In this document: positions 32,410-40,406 of the stretch, piece after piece
How the letters are laid out: every line of letters begins with the position of its first letter
Position numbering within the stretch: the stretch's first letter is position 1
Origin: Oscillibacter sp.
GTDB lineage: Bacteria > Bacillota > Clostridia > Oscillospirales > Oscillospiraceae
Length of the DNA: 64,000 bases
Direction: 5' to 3'
NCBI GenBank assembly: GCA_014799925.1
Contig: JAAVHC010000054.1
Coordinates: 1-64,000, forward strand
The notes under the pieces: generated by a model
Database searches by the model: none
Told to the model about the DNA's origin: nothing
What the model saw: only the letters and a program-made list of their open reading frames with translations
Translations under genes and position numbers: made by a program

Positions 32410-32628
32410 AATTGTACAATTCCAAAAACAATATAACTGGATAAATTTTGATTTAAGCCGCGAGAACGGATAAACCCATATCGGAGGAAGGCGGCTGGTA
32501 CTTTTCCCGAAAAAGCGCCTCTCTTTTTTGTGCAAGGATAGAGAGGAAAAATTTAAGGACAGGCCTTATAATGATAAAGACAAATTCATGTCCACAAAGC
32601 ACAACATGTGCGGATAAGGAGGTATTTC

Positions 32629-33480
32629 ATGGAATGGGTCGAAAGATTAAACCAAAGCATGAATTATATTGAGGAACACCTGACAGACGAAATTGACTAT
32701 GAACAGCTTGGGCGGATCGCCTGCTGCTCCGCCTATCACTATCAGAGGATGTTTACTTATATGGCGGGCATCACTCTGGCGGAGTATATCCGGAGAAGAA
32801 AAATGTCTTTAGCGGCGGTAGACCTGCAGGGGGGAGATGAACGGATTATTGATATTGCGGAGAAGTACGGCTACCGTTCCCCGACCGCATTCAACAGAGC
32901 GTTTCAGTCTTTCCACGGGATAGCCCCTTCGTCTGTGAAAGACGAGGGCGTACCTGTGAAATCTTTTTCCCCCATTAAGTTTAGAATTGCTGTGAAAGGA
33001 GCGACAGAAATGAATTATAGGATTGAAACAAAAGAAGCGTTCCGCATTATCGGCGTATCCGCGCCGCTTGATAAGGAAATCACAAATAACTTTATGGTTG
33101 TGCCTAAGATGTGGCAGGAGGCGTCTGTAAATGGAACCATACAGAAATTGGCGGGAATGATGGATACGCCGCTGATGGGGCTTTTGGGCGTGAGCGCCTG
33201 CAATGATGAAGAACAATGGAAATATTTTATTGCCGTTTCCAGCACAAAGCCAAGTGGTGAGTTTGAAGAATATACCGTTCCTGCGTCCACTTGGGCAATT
33301 TTTTCCGGAACGGGTACAAACCAGTCCATACAGGAACTGGAGCAGCGGATTATAACAGAATGGCTTCCGGCCTCCGGATATGAATACGCCAATGCCCCCG
33401 ATATTGAGGTTTACCTGAATCCGGACCCACAGAACGCACAATATGAGGTGTGGATACCCGTAACAAAGAGAAAGGCATAA
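32629..33480 (+). CDS. AraC-family regulator with GyrI-like effector-binding domain
   Basis: The 283-residue protein joins an N-terminal AraC double helix-turn-helix (residues 1-110, with LGRIACCSAYHYQRMFTYMAG and IIDIAEKYGYRSPTAFNRAFQ) to a C-terminal GyrI-like domain (about 128-283). This is the layout of Rob/SoxS-like drug-responsive activators. The ATG at 32629 follows AAGGAGG. It is markedly more AT-rich than its neighbours, which suggests recent transfer. No target operon is obvious beside it; pheT is convergent. Confidence 0.93.
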   Translation: MEWVERLNQSMNYIEEHLTDEIDYEQLGRIACCSAYHYQRMFTYMAGITLAEYIRRRKMSLAAVDLQGGDERIIDIAEKYGYRSPTAFNRAFQSFHGIAPSSVKDEGVPVKSFSPIKFRIAVKGATEMNYRIETKEAFRIIGVSAPLDKEITNNFMVVPKMWQEASVNGTIQKLAGMMDTPLMGLLGVSACNDEEQWKYFIAVSSTKPSGEFEEYTVPASTWAIFSGTGTNQSIQELEQRIITEWLPASGYEYANAPDIEVYLNPDPQNAQYEVWIPVTKRKA

Positions 33481-33580
33481 CAGAGGGACTTATGGACGGG
33501 AAAGTCTGATTGACGCAGGGGATTGATTGGGCGGATCGTTTCCGTCACAGTTTATGCCGCAGGCTTCAAACGCAGACGCA

Positions 33581-33613
33581 GCGCCCTCCGGAATCGCAGA
33601 TTCCGGAGGGCGC
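33581..33613. terminator. hairpin between the AraC gene and pheT
   Basis: A perfect 15-base-pair stem (33581-33595 with 33599-33613) around GCA, followed by a short TTTC on the plus side. It probably ends the convergent transcripts on both sides. Confidence 0.75.
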
Positions 33614-33634
33614 TTTCATCTGTCCGGATGGTGC

Positions 33635-36334
33635 TTACCGCAGGACCGCGCCCAGCTCCTTCTCCAGGGCCGCGAGAACATCCCTGATTTCCTCGTCGGC
33701 CTCGGCGGCGGTGATGCTGCGCTCGTCGGAACGGAGGGTCAGGCTGAAAGCCGCGCTCTTGCTGCCCGCGGCCACGCCCTGGCCGCGGTAGATGTCAAAC
33801 AGCTCCACACCCCGCAGCAGCCTGCCGCCGGCCCGGCGGATGCAGGCCTCCAGCGCGCCTACGGTGACCTCCTCCCTGCAGACCACCGCGATGTCGCGGC
33901 TGACCGCCGGGAACCGGGGCAGGGGGCTGTACTCCGCGCCGGGGCCCTGGGCCTCCAGCAGCGCGTCAAAGCTCAGCTCCGCGCAGTACAGCTCACAGTC
34001 CACGTCATAGTTGGCCGCCACGGTGGGATGGATCTGGCCCAGGACGCCCAGCAGCTGCTCCCCCGCGTATACGCCGGCGCACCGGCCGGGATGATAAGAG
34101 GGATCGTTCTGACAGGCGGCGAAGGTCACGTCCTCCACCCGCAGCTCCCGCAGCAGGGCCTCCACCGCGCCCTTCATGGTGAAGAAGTCAAAGCCCTCGC
34201 CGTAAGCGCCCAGGGTGAGCATCTTCGGCTCGTTGGCCAGCCCGTCGGGGCCGCCGGGGAGGTAAATGCGTCCGATCTCATACAGCCGGGCGCTCTTGTT
34301 GCGGTAGCTGTAGTTCCGGGAGAGGATGTCCAGCATGGAGGGCAGGGTGGTGGTCCGCATAATGGAGGTGTCCTCGCCCAGGGGGTTCAGAATCTTCAGG
34401 CTGTTGCGCAGGGGCTCGTCGGGGGCCCAGCCGATCTTGTCATAGCAGGCGGGGGAGATGAAGGAATAGGTGATGATCTCGTCATATCCGCAGGCCCGGC
34501 AGACGCTGCCCAGACGGCGCTCCGCCATCTGAAGAGGGGAATAGCCGCCCTGAGTGGTCTCGCCCCGCTGGAGGGTGGTGGGGATGTTGTTGTAGCCGTG
34601 GAACCGGGCCACCTCCTCCGCCAGGTCCGCCATGCACTGTACGTCGCCCCGCCAGGAGGGTACGGCAACGGTATCGCCCTCCACGCCGAAGTCCAGTGCG
34701 CGGAGGATGCTCCGCATCTCGCTCTCCGGCACGTCGGTGCCCAGCAGGGCGTTGATCTTTTCCGGCTCCAGCTTCAGCACCGTGGGCTGCGGCACGTGAT
34801 TGAGGATGTCGATGACGCCGTCCACCACCTCGCCGGCCCCCAGCATTTCCACCAGCTCGCAGGCCCGGTTCACGGCGGGCAGGGTGTTCAGGGGGTCCAG
34901 GCCCTTCTCGAATTTGGCGGACGCCTCGGTGCGCATCCCCAGGGACAGGGCGGTCCGGCGGATGCAGGTGCCGTCGAAGTTGGCGGACTCGAAGACCACA
35001 TCCACGGTGTCGTCCACGATCTCGCTGTTCTCCCCGCCCATGATGCCCGCAAGGCCCACGGCCCTGGTGTCGTCGGCGATGACCAGCATGTTGGGGTTCA
35101 GTTTCCGGACGCTGCCGTCCAGGGTGGTCAGCTCCTCGCCCTCAGAGGCCCGGCGGACGATGATCTTCCCGCCCTTCACATAGCGGTAGTCAAAGGCGTG
35201 CATGGGCTGGCCGTACTCCAGCATGACGTAGTTGGTGATGTCCACGATGTTGTTGATGGGCCGCACACCCATGCTCCGCAGCCGCTCCCGCATCCACTTG
35301 GGGGAAGGGGCAATCTTCACGTTGCGGACCATCCGGGCGGTGTACCGGGGGCACAGCTCCGGGTCCGGGGTCTCCACATCCAGCAGCTCCGGCAGATTGC
35401 CCTCCGCCCCGCCCTTCACCACCGGCTCGTGGAGCCGCAGGGGAGCGCTGAAGGTGGCGGCGGCCTCCCGGGCCAGTCCGATGACGCTCAGGCAGTCGGG
35501 ACGGTTGGGGGTGATCTCAAACTCCACCACGTGGTCGTCGGCGTTGATGACGCTCTTGATGTCGTCGCCGGGCCGGCAGTCCTCGTGAAGGACGAAAATG
35601 CCGTCGGGGATGCAGTGGGGAAACTCCCGCTGCTCCGCGTGGAGGTCCGCCAGGGTGCAGATGGTTCCGGTTTTGGTGTTATAAGCCACCATGTCCATGG
35701 AGTGGATGTTCTCGCAGCTGGTCTCCACCGTGGTTCCCACGGGCTCGCCGTTCTCTGTCCACATCAGGCCGCAGGACCAGCGGTTTTCCCCGGCGGGTTC
35801 CACAGCGCCCACGCCCGCGGCCACCACCGGCCCGAAGATTTTGTGCCCCGGCTGGATATCGGCGGGAATAGAGGGTTTTTCCGGATCAATGGGGTGGTAG
35901 TCGTTCAGCAGCGCGGCGGCGGTGACAGCGGCGTAGGGGAAATCCCGCTCGTCCAGTCCCAGCTCGCTGAGGGAGCAGAGCATTCCATCGGACATGACGC
36001 CCCGGAGCTTGCCCCTCTCGATCTTCTTCCCGCCGGGGAGGGTGGACTTATGCAGGGCCACGGGCACCAGGTCGCCCTCGTGGATGTTCCAGGCCCCGGT
36101 AACGATCTGGACCGGCTCGTTTCGGGCCACGTCCACCCGGCAGATCCACATATGGTCGGAATCGGGGTGGCGCTTCATCTTCCTGATGCGGCCCACCACC
36201 ACGTTGGAGATCTCCGCCCCCAGATCCTCGGTGGTCTCCACCTTGGAGCCGGAGAGGGTCATGGCCTCGGCAAATTCTCTGTCACTGGCCTCAACGGCAA
36301 CGAACTCGCTGAGCCATTTTCTGCTTAATTTCAT
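33635..36334 (-). CDS. pheT: phenylalanyl-tRNA synthetase beta subunit
   Basis: The 899-residue subunit pairs with PheS to charge tRNA-Phe. Domain order is the N-terminal fold and EMAP/tRNA-binding domain (RIRKMKRHPDSDHMWICRVD), B3/B4 editing domain (FEITPNRPDCLSVIG), B5 and the catalytic-like core, and the C-terminal anticodon-binding FDX domain (RFPAVSRDIAVVC). It is about 100 residues longer than the usual 800. The extra part, roughly residues 150-250, includes WSCGLMWTENGEPVG and is probably a lineage-specific insert in the editing region. It ends the T-box operon. Confidence 0.97.
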   Translation of the reverse strand: MKLSRKWLSEFVAVEASDREFAEAMTLSGSKVETTEDLGAEISNVVVGRIRKMKRHPDSDHMWICRVDVARNEPVQIVTGAWNIHEGDLVPVALHKSTLPGGKKIERGKLRGVMSDGMLCSLSELGLDERDFPYAAVTAAALLNDYHPIDPEKPSIPADIQPGHKIFGPVVAAGVGAVEPAGENRWSCGLMWTENGEPVGTTVETSCENIHSMDMVAYNTKTGTICTLADLHAEQREFPHCIPDGIFVLHEDCRPGDDIKSVINADDHVVEFEITPNRPDCLSVIGLAREAAATFSAPLRLHEPVVKGGAEGNLPELLDVETPDPELCPRYTARMVRNVKIAPSPKWMRERLRSMGVRPINNIVDITNYVMLEYGQPMHAFDYRYVKGGKIIVRRASEGEELTTLDGSVRKLNPNMLVIADDTRAVGLAGIMGGENSEIVDDTVDVVFESANFDGTCIRRTALSLGMRTEASAKFEKGLDPLNTLPAVNRACELVEMLGAGEVVDGVIDILNHVPQPTVLKLEPEKINALLGTDVPESEMRSILRALDFGVEGDTVAVPSWRGDVQCMADLAEEVARFHGYNNIPTTLQRGETTQGGYSPLQMAERRLGSVCRACGYDEIITYSFISPACYDKIGWAPDEPLRNSLKILNPLGEDTSIMRTTTLPSMLDILSRNYSYRNKSARLYEIGRIYLPGGPDGLANEPKMLTLGAYGEGFDFFTMKGAVEALLRELRVEDVTFAACQNDPSYHPGRCAGVYAGEQLLGVLGQIHPTVAANYDVDCELYCAELSFDALLEAQGPGAEYSPLPRFPAVSRDIAVVCREEVTVGALEACIRRAGGRLLRGVELFDIYRGQGVAAGSKSAAFSLTLRSDERSITAAEADEEIRDVLAALEKELGAVLR

Positions 36335-36365
36335 CTATTTGTTACTCCTTTATTACGAAAGCGTG

Positions 36366-36427
36366 TTGGGCTTCGCCCAAACCCACCAGGGCTTCGCCCT
36401 GGACCCTCCACCTTTTGAAAAAGGTGG
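36366..36427 (-). repeat. three consecutive hairpins between pheS and pheT
   Basis: TTGGGC-TTC-GCCCAA type (36366-36380), CCAGGGC-TTC-GCCCTGG (36386-36402) and CCACCTTTT-GA-AAAAGGTGG (36408-36427) follow each other within 62 bases of the 127-base spacer. They have no T-run and look like RNA-processing or stabilising elements. Confidence 0.8.
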
Positions 36428-36461
36428 ACGAAAACTTTTATTTGCGCGATGCGCCTGTCCC

Positions 36462-37487
36462 CTAGAATTGCTCCAAAAATCTAACGTCGTTCTCAAAAAT
36501 CAGCCGCATATCGTCGATCTTGAACCGCCGCAGGGCCAGACGCTCCAGACCGAAGCCAAAGGCCCAGCCGGTGTAGACCTCCGGGTCGATGCCGCTCATC
36601 TCCAGCACCCTGGGGTGGACCATGCCGGCCCCCAGCAGCTCGATCCAGCCCTCGCCCTTACAGGTGGGGCAGCCTGCGCCGCCGCACTTGTGGCACTGTA
36701 CGTCCATCTCGCAGCTGGGCTCGGTGAAGGGGAAGTGGTGGGGCCGGAACCGGGTCTTGGTGCCCTCGCCGAAGAGCCTTTCCGCCACAGCGTTCAGTGC
36801 GCCCTTCAGGTCCGCCATGGTTACATTCTTGTCGATGACCAGGCCCTCCACCTGATGGAACATGGGGGAGTGGGTGGCATCCACCTCGTCCTTCCGGTAC
36901 ACCCGGCCCGGAGCCACCACGCGAATGGGCAGGGGCATGGTGTCCATGGCCCGGACCTGCATGGGGCTGGTCTGGGAGCGGAGCATCACCCGGCTGTCGG
37001 TATCAAAATAGAAGGTGTCGGACCAGTCCCGGCTGGGGTGGCCCTCCTCGGCGTTGAGGCGGTCAAAGTTGTACTCCGCCAGCTCCACCTCCGGCCCGTC
37101 CATGACGGTGAAGCCCATGCCGATGAAGATGTCCTTCAGCTCGTCCAGGGCAATGTTCATGGGGTGCTGGTGGCCCACGGCCACGGTTTTGCCGGGGATG
37201 GTCACGTCAACAGCCTCGGCCTTCAGCCGCAGCTCCAGCGCGGCGGCCTCCAGCTTCTGGGAGCTCTCCTCCAGCGCCTTTTCCAGGGCGGCGCGGACGT
37301 CGTTGGCCAGCTGGCCCATGACGGGCCGCTCCTCCGGAGAGAGCTTGCCCATCATTTTCAGCACGCCGGTCAGCTCGCCCTTCTTGCCCAGGTACTTCAC
37401 CCGGAGGGCGTCCAGCCCCGCGGCGTCCTTCGCGCTCTCAAAGGCGGAGAGCGCCTCGGCGCGGATCTTTGCTAATTGGTCTTTCAT
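36462..37487 (-). CDS. pheS: phenylalanyl-tRNA synthetase alpha subunit
   Basis: The 341-residue catalytic subunit has an N-terminal coiled coil that binds tRNA (residues 1-85). The class II core follows with HPMNIALDELKDIFIGMGF (motif 1 region), DTFYFDTDSRVMLRSQTSPMQVR, FHQVEGLVIDKNVTMADLKG and motif 3 GWAFGFGLERLALRRF. The length is normal. Its ribosome site AAGGAG lies in the last codons of the CPBP gene, so it is coupled to that gene. Confidence 0.98.
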   Translation of the reverse strand: MKDQLAKIRAEALSAFESAKDAAGLDALRVKYLGKKGELTGVLKMMGKLSPEERPVMGQLANDVRAALEKALEESSQKLEAAALELRLKAEAVDVTIPGKTVAVGHQHPMNIALDELKDIFIGMGFTVMDGPEVELAEYNFDRLNAEEGHPSRDWSDTFYFDTDSRVMLRSQTSPMQVRAMDTMPLPIRVVAPGRVYRKDEVDATHSPMFHQVEGLVIDKNVTMADLKGALNAVAERLFGEGTKTRFRPHHFPFTEPSCEMDVQCHKCGGAGCPTCKGEGWIELLGAGMVHPRVLEMSGIDPEVYTGWAFGFGLERLALRRFKIDDMRLIFENDVRFLEQF

Positions 37488-37488
37488 G

Positions 37489-38229
37489 TTAAAACTCCTT
37501 GATACCTTTCTTGTATTTTCTAAAGATATAGCAGATTATGATACCTATAAAAATAACAACATTATTATATTTTGCGGGCGCTAAAAAGCATATGTTAAAA
37601 ATCATATGCAGCAGGGATACGGACAGCAGATTTTTAAATCTGAAGTAGGTTATCCCCAAAACAAGTGAAATAAGAACCGCCCAAATGAACAGGGGGATCA
37701 CTTCCTCCAACCCAAGCGAATTTCTGACAGTCCACATGGGAATATGCCAGACAGCCCAAATCACACCGGTAAGCCCCGCCGCGGACACTTTTCCTCTTCC
37801 GATGGCGATACGGTTTAAGAGGAAGCCTCTCCATGCCATTTCTTCCATCAAAGCGGTTGCAAACAGGTAGGCCGCAGAAAAAACAAATGCTGATGGGGAT
37901 GGATACGCATGGCGGAACAGTTCGGCTTTCTGCCAGAGGGAATATCCGAAGGAGGTCAGAAGGCCAGCCAACACAGCCGCGATACACACGAAAATTTCTT
38001 TTGCGGAAATTTTCTTAAAACAATTGAGCCAGCAGGATTTTACCGTATGCTCACCTGTCAGAAATATTGCGGAGATCAGGGCAGGAATCAGGACAAAAAA
38101 GTATCTCAGATACAGCAGAGCGTCAGGAACCATTGCGCCGAACTGCCGCAGCAGCATCGGGACATAACAGATAAAGGAGAATGCATAAACCGCTGAAACC
38201 CACAAAATTGTACGCATTTTCCCCGGCAT
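37489..38229 (-). CDS. CPBP-family intramembrane metalloprotease inserted before pheS
   Basis: The 246-residue membrane protein has about seven to eight helices and the CPBP/Abi motifs MEEMAWRGFLL (EExxxR) and IWAVWHIPMW (histidine motif), then a third conserved histidine/asparagine segment LLHMIFNICF. Family members process prenylated or bacteriocin-related peptides. The gene is AT-rich compared with pheS/pheT. It lies between the T-box and pheS, ending one base before the pheS start. I infer it entered an existing pheST operon. Confidence 0.88.
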   Translation of the reverse strand: MPGKMRTILWVSAVYAFSFICYVPMLLRQFGAMVPDALLYLRYFFVLIPALISAIFLTGEHTVKSCWLNCFKKISAKEIFVCIAAVLAGLLTSFGYSLWQKAELFRHAYPSPSAFVFSAAYLFATALMEEMAWRGFLLNRIAIGRGKVSAAGLTGVIWAVWHIPMWTVRNSLGLEEVIPLFIWAVLISLVLGITYFRFKNLLSVSLLHMIFNICFLAPAKYNNVVIFIGIIICYIFRKYKKGIKEF

Positions 38230-38302
38230 GCCGCATCACCCCCTTATCTCCCCCAACAGATCAGCGCAAAGCGTTTCCCATGCACAAGTGAGATTTTTAA
38301 AA

Positions 38303-38758
38303 TCAATCCAATTGGAGAACATGGCAGGTAACCGGAAACGCCTCATTCCCCGGCATCCGGCCGGAAACGGTCTCTATCAGGCGAAAGCCGCAGCGTTCAT
38401 AGAGCCGGCGGGCCGGTTCGTTGCCGGTCAACACCTCTACTGTAACGGGACGCCCCGTATGTTCGAGCGCGTCCTGCACAAGCCGGGTCCCTATGCCCCG
38501 GCGGGACAGCGCCGGGGCTACATACAACCAGGCCAGTTCCCCTTCCGCAAAGGCGGAAAAACCCGCCGCGGCATCTCCCAGACAAGCCACCCGCACGGTG
38601 TAATCAAACAGCCCTTCCGATTCCGCGGCAATTGCCAGAGGAAGAAACGCCGCTTCCAGCCCTGCCAGACGCAGCTCATTTTGTCTGGCGGCGTCGTGGA
38701 TCGCCTGAAGCCTGGGCCAGTCCTCCCCGCAATAGCCGCGAATCACAATGGCGTCCAT
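38303..38758 (-). CDS. GNAT-family N-acetyltransferase, first gene of the T-box operon
   Basis: The 151-residue protein has the GNAT acetyl-CoA motif ALSRRGIGTRLVQDAL, an upstream strand ELAWLYVAP and a C-terminal LYERCGFRLIE. The ATG at 38758 is preferred, with AAAGGA eight bases upstream; an ATG at 38773 falls in the T-box terminator. It is separated from the CPBP gene by 73 bases. The substrate is unknown. Being first behind the T-box, it would be made under phenylalanine starvation. Confidence 0.88.
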   Translation of the reverse strand: MDAIVIRGYCGEDWPRLQAIHDAARQNELRLAGLEAAFLPLAIAAESEGLFDYTVRVACLGDAAAGFSAFAEGELAWLYVAPALSRRGIGTRLVQDALEHTGRPVTVEVLTGNEPARRLYERCGFRLIETVSGRMPGNEAFPVTCHVLQLD

Positions 38759-38773
38759 TACATATCCTTTCAT

Positions 38774-39023
38774 AAAAAATACCTTCCATCCCCGCCTTGG
38801 GGACGAAAGGTTCACCTTCCGCGGTACCACCCGCATTCGCGCCCGAAAACAGGCGCGCACTTGCCGCCCCTGTAACGGTGGGCTTCCGTCCTGCTCTCAC
38901 AGGCCGCTCCCGGGCGAACCAAGCGACACGCGCCAGGGCGGCTTGCAGCCGGTGACCGCCCCTCTCTGAAACACGCAAACTCGCTATTTTCCCGTTCCTC
39001 GCATGTAAATTGCTCCTATGCTC
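38774..39023 (-). promoter_or_regulatory. T-box leader of the pheST operon
   Basis: On the reverse strand the hallmark T-box sequence GGGTGGTACCGCG (around 38820-38832) is followed by the terminator ACCTTTCGTCCCC / GGGGATGGAAGGT with a TATTTTTT tail (38774-38811). Stem I shows CAGAGAGGGG and a distal loop around CCGGCTGCAAGCC. A TTC triplet in TTGGTTCGCCCGGG is a plausible phenylalanine specifier. Uncharged tRNA-Phe would favour antitermination. Confidence 0.92.
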
Positions 39024-39029
39024 CAACGA

Positions 39030-39058
39030 ATCATATCATAAAATTCCCGCTTTGACAA
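39030..39058 (-). promoter_or_regulatory. promoter of the T-box operon
   Basis: Reverse-strand TTGTCA (39053-39058), 17-base spacer, TATGAT (39030-39035). Confidence 0.8.
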
Positions 39059-39120
39059 GCCCTTCCGGCGGAATTGCCGCAAAATTCTCATCCGGATGGA
39101 ACCAGGCTCCTTTGCCGCGC

Positions 39121-39251
39121 CAACCGCCGCGCAGAGGGGTACGCCCCCGCGCGGCGGTTGTTCACGGTTGAAAGCGCCGCCTTGCGGCGCTTCACGGAGC
39201 AGTCATGCACAATCTGTTCCGCACAGCCGCTCCATGCGGTCGGTGCAGAAT
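39121..39251 (-). repeat. multi-hairpin intergenic repeat, copy c
   Basis: Three hairpins lie in series: CAACCGCCGCGC with GCGCGGCGGTTG (39121-39160), AAGCGCCGC with GCGGCGCTT (39172-39192), and a third around AGCCGC-TCCAT-GCGGTC (39216-39250). From 39172 on it is closely alike to 56964..57060 and ends, like that copy, at a stop-embedded palindrome. Confidence 0.8.
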
Positions 39252-39263
39252 CATAAGCCCTTT

Positions 39264-39293
39264 TGATGCTTTTTCTTTCAGGAAAAAGCATCA
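39264..39293 (-). repeat. stop-codon-embedded palindrome after manA
   Basis: Arms TGATGCTTTTTC (39264-39275) and GAAAAAGCATCA (39282-39293) are perfect. The manA stop TGA is the first three bases on the leftward strand (39293-39291). Confidence 0.85.
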
Positions 39294-40220
39294 CTGCGGC
39301 GTGAGAAAGGATACCAGCGTCCGGCAGCCGCCGTCCACCCGGTATGTCCCGCTTCCGGCGGGAAGGAAGAAGCACTGGCCCTTCCGGATCTCCTGCGTCT
39401 CGCCGCCGCAGGTCAGCGTGCCCGCGCCCTCCGTCACCAGCAGGGCGTGGAAGGAGGTCTCGCCGCAGGTCTCCTGGAACGGGCCGTCGTGACCGTCCAC
39501 GGTGAAATAGCGGCAGCTCCCCAGATGGGGGCCGAAGTCCAGCGCCGGAGCGGGGCGGCGGTCCGTCACCGCCAAGGCTTTCTCCACATGGAGGGGCCGG
39601 GGCTTTCCGTCCGCGCCCAGGCGGCCATAGTCAAACACCCGGTAGGTGACGTTGGAATTCTGCTGAATTTCCGCGATCACCAGCCCCGCGCCGATGGCGT
39701 GGAGGGTGCCGGAAGGGATAAAGAACACGTCTCCGGCCCTTACCGGGACCTTCCGCAGCGCCTCCGTCAGCGTACCGTCACCCACCCGGCGGGAGAATTC
39801 CTCCAGGCTGACCTCCCGGTCAAAGCCGTAGTAGAGGAACGCGCCGGGCTCCGCGTCCAGCACCACCCACATCTCCGTCTTGCCGTACTGCCCTTCGTTG
39901 GCCAGCGCGTAGGCATCGGAGGGATGGACCTGGATGGAGAGGTTCTTTTTCGCGTCAATGAGCTTGATGAGCATGGGGAATTTTTCGAACGCTTCGCAGG
40001 CGGTTCCCAGCGCCGCCCTGCCTGCCCTCTCCAGATAGGCCGGCAGGGTCAGCCCCGCGTAAGGGCCGTCGGCCAGCACAGAGGGACCGTCCGGATGGCA
40101 GGAGAGCACCCAGGCCTCGGCCAGGGGATTCTGTTCGCTTTGGATGCCGAAGTCGGTCCTCAGCCGCTGGCCGCCCCAGATATAATCCTTGCAAGCGGGT
40201 AACAGTTGATAAGCAGGCAT
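39291..40220 (-). CDS. manA: class I mannose-6-phosphate isomerase
   Basis: The 309-residue zinc enzyme interconverts mannose 6-phosphate and fructose 6-phosphate. Cupin segments with zinc ligands are LSIQVHPSDAYA, GKTEMWVVLDAEP and IPSGTLHAIGAGLVIAEIQQNS. YRVFDYGR follows, as in short Firmicute ManA proteins. The ATG at 40220 follows GGAAAGG. Its stop lies in a palindromic repeat. The promoter overlaps that of the divergent dipeptidase gene. Confidence 0.95.
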   Translation of the reverse strand: MPAYQLLPACKDYIWGGQRLRTDFGIQSEQNPLAEAWVLSCHPDGPSVLADGPYAGLTLPAYLERAGRAALGTACEAFEKFPMLIKLIDAKKNLSIQVHPSDAYALANEGQYGKTEMWVVLDAEPGAFLYYGFDREVSLEEFSRRVGDGTLTEALRKVPVRAGDVFFIPSGTLHAIGAGLVIAEIQQNSNVTYRVFDYGRLGADGKPRPLHVEKALAVTDRRPAPALDFGPHLGSCRYFTVDGHDGPFQETCGETSFHALLVTEGAGTLTCGGETQEIRKGQCFFLPAGSGTYRVDGGCRTLVSFLTPQ

Positions 40221-40298
40221 AAGCAACACCTTTCCATTTTGATTGCGGCCGTTCCGTTTCTTGCGAACCTGGCCGGATTCCGGGCCGGAAAATTCGCC

Positions 40299-40327
40299 TT
40301 GCAATCCCGGCCCGCCCATGATATATT
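40299..40327 (+). promoter_or_regulatory. promoter of the dipeptidase gene
   Basis: TTGCAA (40299-40304), 17-base spacer, TATATT (40322-40327). Its -10 box overlaps that of the manA promoter on the other strand. Confidence 0.65.
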
Positions 40328-40351
40328 ACTTCCATTCTGTAAAATAGTCAA
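40323..40351 (-). promoter_or_regulatory. promoter of manA
   Basis: Reverse-strand TTGACT (40346-40351), 17-base spacer, TAATAT (40323-40328), facing the dipeptidase promoter and sharing five -10 positions with it. Confidence 0.7.
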
Positions 40352-40406
40352 TGCGGTTTCATAAAATAGAATCGTGCCGCCCGACGGCGGCGGAAAGGAA
40401 CCGACG

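Noticed and set aside
32257-32535. Minus-strand frame in the AT-rich region upstream of the AraC gene
   Set aside because: No ribosome site or recognisable domain, and the composition looks non-coding.
29509-36328. Long plus-strand open frames opposite oppA and pheT (over 800 codons each)
   Set aside because: They encode low-complexity His/Gly/Val-rich sequence typical of mirrored codon bias; oppA and pheT on the minus strand are certain.
38230-38302. Open tail reading NLTCAWETLCADLLGEIRG between the acetyltransferase and CPBP genes
   Set aside because: It is about 24 codons with no start or ribosome site; it could be the remnant of a deleted gene but is too short to call.
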